A DNA stretch of 41,297 bases from Chlamydia trachomatis. GTDB taxonomy: Bacteria; Chlamydiota; Chlamydiia; Chlamydiales; Rhabdochlamydiaceae. Below the pieces are notes generated by a model. The model was not told the origin of the DNA. It was given only the letters and a program-made list of their open reading frames with translations, and searched no databases. Made by a program: the position numbers and the translations under genes. Of the stretch, positions 35,104-41,297 are shown one piece after another (position 1 is the first letter of the stretch; every line of letters starts with the position of its first letter). Where the stretch lies: contig CAMDHO010000016.1 of NCBI GenBank assembly GCA_945898205.1, positions 1 through 41,297 of the forward strand, written 5' to 3'.

Positions 35104-36401
35104 GAAAAGTACACGATAGAATTGTCGATATGAGAGGTAATCTAATTACTGTAATGGCTCATAACGTATGCCTAGGAGAATTAGCTAAAATCCAGAAATT
35201 GGATGGAAGAACTATTTATGCGTCTGTTTTGCGTATCGAAGGAGAAAAGGTCACTTTACAGTCTTTTGAGAATACAAGAGGTATTGCTACAAATGATAAA
35301 GTAGTCTTTTTAGGAAGGCAAATGCAAGCGATTTGTAGTGATGCGATCTTAGGGCGCAGGTTAAATGGCGCTGGAGAGCCAATCGATCAAGGTCCTCCAA
35401 TTCGAGGAGAAGCGATAGAGATCGGATCCCCTTCATTTAATCCTGTAAAGAGAATTATTCCTAGGGACTTAGTAAGAACTAACATCCCTATGATCGATGT
35501 ATTTAATTGCCTCGTAAAGTCGCAGAAGATTCCTATTTTTTCCGTGGCAGGAGAGCCTTATAATGCTTTACTTATGAGAATTGCTAACCAAACTAATGCG
35601 GATATCGTAATCATTGGTGGGATGGGACTTCGTTTTGATGACTATCAAGCTTTTATTGATAATGCAGAAAAGTCAGGTTCAATAGAAAAGACTTTAATGT
35701 TTATTCATAAAGCGGTTGATCCTGTTGTTGAATGTATTTTAGTTCCGGATATGGCTCTTGCTTGCGCGGAAAGATTTGCTGTGCAAGATAAGAATGTATT
35801 GGTTCTTTTAACAGATATGACAGCTTTTGCAGATGCTATGAAGGAAATTATGATTACAATGGATCAAGTGCCCTCTAATCGAGGATATCCAGGTTCTTTA
35901 TATTCAGATTTAGCTTCTCGTTATGAGAAAGCTGTAGATATTGATGGAAGTGGTTCGATTACTATTATTTCAGTGACAACTATGCCAGGGGGGGATGTTA
36001 CTCACCCGATACCAGATAATACAGGCTATATTACAGAAGGGCAGTTTTATCTAAATGGAGGTAGGATTGACCCGTTTGGATCGTTGTCTCGGTTAAAACA
36101 ACAAGTAATTGGGAAAGTAACTCGCGAAGACCATGGAGATGTAGCTAATGCTCAAATTCGCCTTTATGCGGATTCTAAGAAAGCAAAAGAACGTCAAAGT
36201 ATGGGATTCAAGCTTTCTAAATGGGATGAGAAGTTATTAAGTTATGGAGTTCTTTTTGAAGAGCATATGATGAATCTAGAAGTTAACTATACTTTAGAAG
36301 AAGCTTTGAATCTGGGATGGAAAACACTTTCAGAATGTTTTGATAATCATGAAGTGGGAATTAAGAAAACGTTAGTCGATAAGTATTGGCCAAAAAGCTA
36401 A
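35100..36401 (+). CDS. atpB: V-type ATP synthase subunit B
   Basis: The 433-residue regulatory, non-catalytic head subunit. It lacks a full Walker A: the site reads [17 protein letters not shown], as expected for B. Other typical blocks are [40 protein letters not shown] (split), [14 protein letters not shown], and [20 protein letters not shown]. It starts in the ATGA overlap with atpA, and its end is followed closely by atpD. Length is slightly shorter than archaeal B (about 460), as in other chlamydiae. Confidence 0.97.
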   Translation: MRKVHDRIVDMRGNLITVMAHNVCLGELAKIQKLDGRTIYASVLRIEGEKVTLQSFENTRGIATNDKVVFLGRQMQAICSDAILGRRLNGAGEPIDQGPPIRGEAIEIGSPSFNPVKRIIPRDLVRTNIPMIDVFNCLVKSQKIPIFSVAGEPYNALLMRIANQTNADIVIIGGMGLRFDDYQAFIDNAEKSGSIEKTLMFIHKAVDPVVECILVPDMALACAERFAVQDKNVLVLLTDMTAFADAMKEIMITMDQVPSNRGYPGSLYSDLASRYEKAVDIDGSGSITIISVTTMPGGDVTHPIPDNTGYITEGQFYLNGGRIDPFGSLSRLKQQVIGKVTREDHGDVANAQIRLYADSKKAKERQSMGFKLSKWDEKLLSYGVLFEEHMMNLEVNYTLEEALNLGWKTLSECFDNHEVGIKKTLVDKYWPKS

Positions 36402-36418
36402 AGCAAGGCATAGGAAGA

Positions 36419-37039
36419 ATGGCTCAAATCAAATTAACAAAGACAGAACTTCGAATTCAGCAGCTTAAGTTAGCTCAACTGCTGAAATATTTGCCTACAT
36501 TGCAACTTAAAAAGGCAATGTTGCAGGTAGAGATTAATCAAGCTCAAGCAGAAATCGATCTGTTAGTTAAATCCTTTCAAAATGAAGAAGCTAAAGTGAA
36601 TGAATATAGTGCACTTTTTTCGGAAAGAAATAGCTCTGCATTTCTTTCCGCAATAACAATTTCAGAGATATTAGTTTCTCATGAAAATATTGCAGGAGTA
36701 GATATCCCTATTTTTAAGGAAGCGGTTTTTTCGAGCGCTGATTATTCCTTATTTGACACTCCAATCTGGTATGAGTCTGCTATAGAGGGTGTCAAGAAGC
36801 TCTTAATCTTAAAAGAGAAGATTAAAGTTGGAGAGATGAAGAAGCAAGCTTTGGCTAAAGAACTTCGAGAGGTTTCCATTCGGGTGAATCTATTTGAAAA
36901 AATTATGATTCCAAGGGCAAAAGAAAACATTAAAAGGATTAAGATCTTTTTGGGTGATCAGCAACTTGCAGCTGTATCTCAAGCTAAAGTATCAAAAAAT
37001 AAAATTTTATTGAGAGAGCAGCTGGAAGGAAATCTATGA
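36419..37039 (+). CDS. atpD: V-type ATP synthase subunit D
   Basis: A 206-residue central-stalk subunit (rotor shaft), mostly two long coiled-coil helices: KLTKTELRIQQLKLAQLLKY at the N-terminus and VNLFEKIMIPRAKENIKRIK at the C-terminus match subunit D. The ATG at 36419 follows TAGGAAG and sits 17 bases after the atpB stop; an in-frame TTG at 36386 inside atpB would add eleven residues and is less likely. It overlaps the start of atpI by four bases. Confidence 0.92.
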   Translation: MAQIKLTKTELRIQQLKLAQLLKYLPTLQLKKAMLQVEINQAQAEIDLLVKSFQNEEAKVNEYSALFSERNSSAFLSAITISEILVSHENIAGVDIPIFKEAVFSSADYSLFDTPIWYESAIEGVKKLLILKEKIKVGEMKKQALAKELREVSIRVNLFEKIMIPRAKENIKRIKIFLGDQQLAAVSQAKVSKNKILLREQLEGNL

Positions 37040-38964
37040 TTACAGAAGTAAAAAAATATCTAATTTTAGGGACTGAAGAAGATTTAGATCTTTTTTATCA
37101 AAGGGCCCAACAAGAAGGCTTTATTGAGTTTATTTCAAGTTCTCGTAAGTCTAAAGAAATGCCAGAAAAGATCCAGCTATTGGTAAAAGCTCTTAAAATT
37201 TTAAAAAAGCTGCCTTTTCACAAAGTATGTGAAGGAGAGTGGGATCAACAAGAAATTTTTAATCTTGCAGAGAAAGTGATTAATTTCACGGTTAATATTG
37301 AAAAAAAACAAGAAGAAGAGAGAGTTTTAGAAGCGGAAATTGCACGGATTTCTCCTTTAGGAGATTTTTCTTTAGAAGAGATTCACTATATAGAAAAAGA
37401 AGGGCGCTGTAAAGTTCAGTTTTTTTGTGCTAAGGCTGAAAAAGTAAAGACCTTATTAGAGAAAGAGGGAGTTTTTCATGTAGGTACTTTTTTTGATCTT
37501 GAGTATTTCATGTCTGTGGCCCCAACGCTTATAACATTTCCTGGTATTATAGAGATGAGGATAGATAGTTCATTAAGCGATCTTAAAGATCAGAGGTCAT
37601 GTCTAGTTGACTTTATTTATTCAATGAAATTGGAACTTAAGCATCTTGCGGGCTATTTGGAATATTTTAAAGAAATGCTTACCGAAGAGCTAAATGAATA
37701 TCATCTAAAGTCTGCTAAGGAAGATGCCTCTTTTCCCATGATGGGAACTTCTCTTTTTTCTGCGGAGGCGTGGATTCCCTGTTCAAAAATATCAAAAATG
37801 TTTTCTCTTCTCTCTGGGTTATCTGTTCACTGTGAACAGATTCAGATAGAAAAGAAGGATTCTTTGCCAACGGTTATGGAAAATACGGGTGCTCAAAGGC
37901 TCGGAGAAGATCTTGTTCGCATGTTTGATATTCCTTCAGTAAGAGATAAAGATCCATCCGGTTGGGTTTTTTGGTTTTTTGCTCTTTTTTTTGCAATGAT
38001 TATTGCGGATGCAGGCTATGGTCTTTTGTATTTAGCTCTAGCAGCTTTTTTAAAATGGAAGTTGCCGACGTTTAGAGGAGCTGGTAAAAGGCTATTTAGG
38101 ATTTTTGTTTCATTATCTGTGTGCATTATAGTTTGGGGGGTATTGACAGGGTCTTATTTTGGACTTTCGATTTCACCTCATAGCTTCTTGGGTAAAATTT
38201 CTCCGATGCAAAAATTAGTAGAGCAAAAAGCTAGTTACCATTTAATGCAGAAAGATAGTGTATATAAAGAGTGGACTTTATCGATTCCTAAAATTGCAGA
38301 GGTAAAAACTGGAGAGGAATTTGTTGCAGAAGGGATTCAGAATACAACTTTAGGTATAAAACATGTTGTATATGAATCTTTTTCAGACAGTATTTTATTG
38401 GAATTTTCATTAGTACTTGGCATTATTCATCTCATGATATCTCTTCTTCGTTATGGAGGCAGAAATTGGGCGAATTTTGGTTGGGTTGTTTTCTTAGTGG
38501 GTGGTTATCTTTTTTTCCCTCCTATGCTCCAGATGACTTCAATGGCGAACTTTCTTAACTTAATTCACCCTCCTCTGGCGTCAGCGGTGGGCAAGCAACT
38601 GCTTTATTTAGGAATAGGAGGAGCTATTGCTCTTGCTCTTATTCAGAAGAAGTGGAGAGGGTTTCAAGAGATTCCAAAAATAATTGAGATTTTTAGTGAT
38701 GTTCTTTCTTATTTACGTTTGTATGCACTTGCTTTGGCCTCAACAGTTTTAGCGGAAACTTTTAACGGCATGGGTGAGTTAGTAGGGCTTGTTGGTGGCT
38801 TTTTTGTGATCATAATAGGTCATGGAATAAATATTTCATTAAGTACGATGTCTGGGGTTATTCACGGTCTTCGTCTTAATTTCATCGAGTGGTACCATTA
38901 CTCTTTTGAAGGAGGGGGTCGCTTGTTCAAGCCTTTAATGCTACTAAAATCAAAAGATGATTAA
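37036..38964 (+). CDS. atpI: V-type ATP synthase subunit I (a-subunit, membrane stator)
   Basis: The 642-residue membrane stator that forms the ion half-channels. The N-terminal ~310 residues are a soluble, partly coiled-coil arm. About seven membrane segments follow, beginning at GWVFWFFALFFAMIIADAGYG (split), with the conserved YGLLYLALAAFLKWK. The C-terminus carries DVLSYLRLYALALASTVLAE, whose Arg (in YLRLYALALA) is the essential Arg of the ion path, and HGLRLNFIEWYHYSFEGGG. Length is normal. It is followed 25 bases later by the proteolipid gene. Confidence 0.95.
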   Translation: MITEVKKYLILGTEEDLDLFYQRAQQEGFIEFISSSRKSKEMPEKIQLLVKALKILKKLPFHKVCEGEWDQQEIFNLAEKVINFTVNIEKKQEEERVLEAEIARISPLGDFSLEEIHYIEKEGRCKVQFFCAKAEKVKTLLEKEGVFHVGTFFDLEYFMSVAPTLITFPGIIEMRIDSSLSDLKDQRSCLVDFIYSMKLELKHLAGYLEYFKEMLTEELNEYHLKSAKEDASFPMMGTSLFSAEAWIPCSKISKMFSLLSGLSVHCEQIQIEKKDSLPTVMENTGAQRLGEDLVRMFDIPSVRDKDPSGWVFWFFALFFAMIIADAGYGLLYLALAAFLKWKLPTFRGAGKRLFRIFVSLSVCIIVWGVLTGSYFGLSISPHSFLGKISPMQKLVEQKASYHLMQKDSVYKEWTLSIPKIAEVKTGEEFVAEGIQNTTLGIKHVVYESFSDSILLEFSLVLGIIHLMISLLRYGGRNWANFGWVVFLVGGYLFFPPMLQMTSMANFLNLIHPPLASAVGKQLLYLGIGGAIALALIQKKWRGFQEIPKIIEIFSDVLSYLRLYALALASTVLAETFNGMGELVGLVGGFFVIIIGHGINISLSTMSGVIHGLRLNFIEWYHYSFEGGGRLFKPLMLLKSKDD

Positions 38965-38989
38965 ATTTTAAGAAACAAGGAGATGATAT

Positions 38990-39415
38990 ATGGATTATGG
39001 TATGGTTGGACCTGCCTTGGTACTTGGTTTGGGTTGTATAGGGAGTTCTATAGGCTGTGGAATCGCATGTATGGCTTCGCATGCAATTATGAGTCGAGTT
39101 GAAGAAAATCACGGTACATTCATCGGGATGTCTGTTGTTCCGGCTTCTCAGTCTATTTATGGACTTGTGCTTATGATTCTGATGAAGTCAGCTGTTTTAG
39201 CAGGTACAGTAACTCCTCTTTCTGCAATAGGAATTGGGATAGGTTCTGGCCTAGCTTTGATGTTTTCCTCTATTTATCAGGGGATGTGTGCGGCGTCGGG
39301 GATTCAAGCTTCGGCAAAACAGCCAGCTATCATAGGAAAGTGTATGGCAGCTCTTGGTATTGTAGAGACGTTTTCTCTTTTTGCTTTCGTCTTCGCTATA
39401 TTGCTAATGTCTTAA
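38990..39415 (+). CDS. atpK: V-type ATP synthase subunit K (proteolipid)
   Basis: A 141-residue rotor-ring subunit with four membrane helices, formed by two fused hairpins. The only membrane carboxylate is E126 in GIVETFSLFAF; the first hairpin has Gln instead (PASQSIYG, Q54). By alignment with E. hirae NtpK the Na+ ligands T64, Q65, Q110 and E139 correspond to S53, Q54, Q97 and E126, and Y68 to Y57. A sodium-transporting ring is therefore likely. AAGGAGATGA is a good Shine-Dalgarno. The stop overlaps the convergent TM2 gene by four bases. Confidence 0.95.
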   Translation: MDYGMVGPALVLGLGCIGSSIGCGIACMASHAIMSRVEENHGTFIGMSVVPASQSIYGLVLMILMKSAVLAGTVTPLSAIGIGIGSGLALMFSSIYQGMCAASGIQASAKQPAIIGKCMAALGIVETFSLFAFVFAILLMS

Positions 39416-39636
39416 ACTGTTTGTTTTATAGAGGGAAGGACTTGTTTTTCTTTCCTCTGTAATAATCCTTTTCCTATCAATACCAAATCCACTAAATACC
39501 AAATCCCAATTCCCCCAAGAGTCATTAGCATGAGAAAGCCAGTCTTGTTTTTTCTTAAGTAAAATCGATGGACGCCAAGTGTTCCAAAGAATAGACAGAC
39601 TAGAAAAGGAGTAAGGATCGTTTGTTTATCTTTCAT
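39412..39636 (-). CDS. TM2-domain small membrane protein
   Basis: A 74-residue protein matching the TM2 domain: two membrane helices joined by a short turn, with LFFGTLGVHRFYLRKNKTGF, then MTLGGIGIWYLVDLVLIGKG. The HRFYLGK-type turn and W/DLV in the second helix are the family marks. TM2 proteins are widespread in bacteria and animals, and their bacterial role is poorly known. It runs opposite to the V-ATPase operon and shares four bases at the stops. It diverges from the aldo/keto reductase gene. Confidence 0.9.
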   Translation of the reverse strand: MKDKQTILTPFLVCLFFGTLGVHRFYLRKNKTGFLMLMTLGGIGIWYLVDLVLIGKGLLQRKEKQVLPSIKQTV

Positions 39637-39693
39637 AAAAAACCTATTTTAATGCATATATCCTGAGTATATTTTGAATAGGTTTTTAAAACG

Positions 39694-40470
39694 ATGAAAA
39701 AAACACCAAAAATTGGACTTGGGACTTGGCGGCTGTGGGGAGATGAGTGCATTTCTATAGTTCGCAGCGCCTTAAATCTCGGCTATAGCCACATTGATAC
39801 GGCATTTAACTATGAAAACCACTCTAGCATAGCAAAGGCTATTGAAGGAATTCCCAGAGATCAGTTTTTTATTACGTCTAAAGTCATGTTAAATCAAGGC
39901 GATGTAGAAACTATTTGTGAAACGAGTTTGAAAGAGCTTGGGCTTGATTTTTTAGACATGTACTTAATCCACTGGCCAGACAGATCTCAACCTATGGATT
40001 TGGTCATTGAAAAAATGGAGAGACTTAAAAAACAGGGGAAGATTAGAGCGTATGGAGTTAGCAATTTCACAATATCTCATTTACAGGATATGATTTGTTT
40101 GAAAGCTAAATTAGCGTCTAATCAAGTAGAGTTTCATCCTTATCTTTACCAAAAAAAACTTTGGGACTTTTGTACAGAACATAATATAGATCTAGTGGCA
40201 TATCGTCCACTAGGTAAAGGTGCTCTTTTAAAAGATCCAATAGCTTGTCAAATTGCAAGTTCTTATTCAAAGACTCCAGCTCAAATTTTGCTTAGATGGC
40301 TTTATCAAAAGCACATTCCCTTTGTTGTAAAGGCCTCTTCAGAGAAACATTTACAAAGCAACTTGTTAATTGAAGATTTTTCTTTGCAAGACAGTGATGT
40401 ACTGGCTCTAGATTCTTTACATTGTAATCAACGTTTTTGTAATCAGTCTTGGTCTGATTTTGAGTATTGA
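39694..40470 (+). CDS. Aldo/keto reductase
   Basis: A 258-residue NADPH-dependent oxidoreductase with the TIM-barrel AKR signature. The catalytic tetrad is D35 (YSHIDTAFNY), Y40, K63 (FITSKVML) and H93 (YLIHWPD). GLGTWRLW, GVSNFTISHL, NQVEFHPYL and VVKASSEKHLQSNL are all as expected. The protein is slightly shorter than typical 2,5-diketo-gluconate reductase-type members (about 275). The substrate is unknown, though a sugar or aldehyde reductase role is likely. A strong hairpin lies after the stop. Confidence 0.93.
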   Translation: MKKTPKIGLGTWRLWGDECISIVRSALNLGYSHIDTAFNYENHSSIAKAIEGIPRDQFFITSKVMLNQGDVETICETSLKELGLDFLDMYLIHWPDRSQPMDLVIEKMERLKKQGKIRAYGVSNFTISHLQDMICLKAKLASNQVEFHPYLYQKKLWDFCTEHNIDLVAYRPLGKGALLKDPIACQIASSYSKTPAQILLRWLYQKHIPFVVKASSEKHLQSNLLIEDFSLQDSDVLALDSLHCNQRFCNQSWSDFEY

Positions 40471-40478
40471 TTAAATAT

Positions 40479-40514
40479 GGAAATCATCAACATCTGGACT
40501 TGTTGATGATTTCC
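40479..40514. terminator. 14-bp hairpin between aldo/keto reductase and DUF4242 genes
   Basis: The arms 40479-40492 and 40501-40514 are perfectly complementary around an 8-base loop. The hairpin lies between the convergent stops at 40470 and 40530. There is no T-run on either strand. Confidence 0.65.
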
Positions 40515-40529
40515 GTGGAAGAGAGAATA

Positions 40530-40790
40530 CTAAGCTGCAAGAACGGTACGGCCTTCTTGCTCGAGTTCTAATTTAGTGATACAGTCATATGGGACATCCA
40601 TCTTATTAAACCAAGCAATAACTAGCTCTTTTTTAGGAGCTTCCCATACACAGAATATCTTACCTTCAGATAGGTTAGCATAGCTGTGAATACATCTAAC
40701 ATTAGAATCCTTCTGAGAAGCTACTGCTAGCTCTGCATACCGGTCGCGAGTAAGACCCTTAACGGTATGGGTACACATAAATTTAGCCAT
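40530..40790 (-). CDS. DUF4242-like small ferredoxin-fold protein
   Basis: An 86-residue protein resembling DUF4242 (nickel-binding-like, dimeric ferredoxin-type fold): KFMCTHTVKGLTRDRYAELA, NVRCIHSYANLSEGKIFCVW, EAPKKELVIAWFNKMDVPYD and CITKLELEQ match the usual spacing of the family, including the H-S-Y pattern in the second strand. Members elsewhere occur as small cytoplasmic proteins of unsure function. A GGGGGAAT Shine-Dalgarno-like stretch precedes the ATG on the minus strand. It is a single gene with a hairpin at its end. Confidence 0.8.
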   Translation of the reverse strand: MAKFMCTHTVKGLTRDRYAELAVASQKDSNVRCIHSYANLSEGKIFCVWEAPKKELVIAWFNKMDVPYDCITKLELEQEGRTVLAA

Positions 40791-41200
40791 ATTATTCCCC
40801 CTTTAGTTTTTTTGTTTTCTAGTGCTATACCTAAGTATCACACTAGCTTCATTTTATAATGTTTTGTATTAATAAATAATAAAATCAAAGAAATTAAATA
40901 TAATTTTTTTGTTGATTATTTATTATCAATCGCAACTCTCTGTTTATTAACTGATAGAGAGCTAAGTGAGGTGTTTTACTGGAATTCTTTTTATCTAACT
41001 GGCTATTAATAGATTAAGAGTTGTTGGCAGGGGTTGGGGGTGTTCTTGTTCGCTAATACCATATAGGTTCTCCTTTCTTGAGTTTGACTGCTTCTTAGTA
41101 TTTTTGTTTTATTTCTTGAATTTTCAGAATAAACGCATCAATAGACCGAAGTAATTTGTTTAAGTTATTGTTCACTTATAACCAAAAAGGTGAACAATTT
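40791..41200. other. Gene-poor stretch before the transposase
   Basis: About 410 bases without a convincing gene. The first 130 are very AT-rich and should hold the promoter of the DUF4242 gene. From 41053 to 41175 the minus strand carries a coding-like frame broken by one stop, described among the findings. A 9-bp inverted repeat lies at 41167-41198. Confidence 0.4.
41167..41198 (+). repeat. 9-bp inverted repeat just upstream of the transposase start
   Basis: ATTGTTCAC (41167-41175) and GTGAACAAT (41190-41198) form a perfect inverted repeat with a 14-base loop. The AAAAAGGTG that would serve as Shine-Dalgarno for the ATG at 41201 lies across the loop and right arm, so the hairpin would mask it in a read-through transcript. 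It may also be part of the element end. Confidence 0.45.
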
Positions 41201-41297
41201 ATGAAAAAACACCAAAAGATGACTATAAAAGACAGGGAGAAACTGTTAAAACTAGTCGACCAGAAGCTTTCTCAGCGTGAAATCGGTAGGCAACTCG
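41201..41297 (+). mobile_element. Transposase N-terminus (IS30/IS481-like helix-turn-helix), cut by window end
   Basis: The first 32 residues of a protein that continues beyond the window. TIKDREKLLKLVDQKLSQRE followed by IGRQL matches the N-terminal helix-turn-helix of many transposases (the L-x-x-x-E-R-x-x-I/L... SQREIARRLG pattern of IS30 and IS481 types). The exact IS family cannot be decided from this length. AAGGTG lies before the ATG, inside a small inverted repeat. Confidence 0.65.

Noticed and set aside
41011..41062. An 18-codon minus-strand frame starting MVLANKNTP behind AAAGGAGA
   Set aside because: The ribosome-like site is attractive, but the peptide is short, ends quickly and lies in the same stretch as the broken remnant frame.
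1..41297. tRNA, rRNA or CRISPR features
   Set aside because: A reading of the intergenic regions showed no T-loop GTTCGANTC cloverleaf context, no rRNA-like conserved blocks and no spaced direct repeats; a tRNA scan would settle the tRNA part.

Overview
The window looks like a piece of chromosome from a low-GC, obligate intracellular bacterium of the phylum Chlamydiae. It most resembles an environmental (Rhabdochlamydia/Simkania-like) lineage rather than Chlamydia itself. The housekeeping set points to Chlamydiae: an archaeal/V-type ATPase operon with the DUF2764 gene between atpE and atpA, a PknD-type Ser/Thr kinase, valS, lysS, cysS, an Aas-type acyl-ACP synthetase/acyltransferase, a UDP-sugar pyrophosphorylase and a transaldolase. 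The accessory genes are typical of amoeba- and arthropod-associated symbionts: AAA-ATPase-like/PD-(D/E)XK proteins, a Fic-ankyrin protein with an XRE partner, a transposase end, and several short disordered effector-like proteins. The lineage call is inference from gene content.

Layout. 1-315 is the tail of an AAA-ATPase-like/PD-(D/E)XK protein, followed by valS. 3351-6500 is an accessory island on the minus strand: a Fic protein with C-terminal ankyrin repeats, its overlapping XRE regulator, and a complete AAA-ATPase-like/nuclease protein. 6748-11048 is a tight plus-strand operon for membrane organisation: ClpP-class NfeD protease, short NfeD, FloA flotillin and two unknown membrane proteins. 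It converges on a FliO-like gene. 11640-13690 holds a HAD phosphatase translationally coupled to an orphan gene. 13741-14437 holds two small lysine/serine-rich proteins.

14603-18998 is an operon of a PlsC-ACP-acyl-ACP synthetase fusion, cysS and a small winged-helix-like protein. 19171-29340 is mostly minus strand: a disordered Ser/Pro-rich protein, lysS, pknD, an ABC exporter and transaldolase, with the UDP-sugar pyrophosphorylase on the plus strand. 29560-31705 holds an orphan 447-residue protein and two small proteins that each have a signal peptide and a C-terminal membrane segment. 31892-39415 is the complete V-ATPase operon (E, DUF2764, A, B, D, I, K). Its proteolipid keeps the residues that coordinate Na+ in Enterococcus hirae NtpK. 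The window ends with a TM2 protein, an aldo/keto reductase, a DUF4242 protein and the start of a transposase.

Several convergent or terminal gene ends carry long perfect hairpins (12-15 bp) that mostly lack a following T-run. No rRNA, tRNA or CRISPR array was seen. The best candidates for new biology are the Fic-ankyrin/XRE module, the NfeD-FloA operon with its two unknown members, the ACP-containing Aas fusion, and the cluster of small effector-like proteins.
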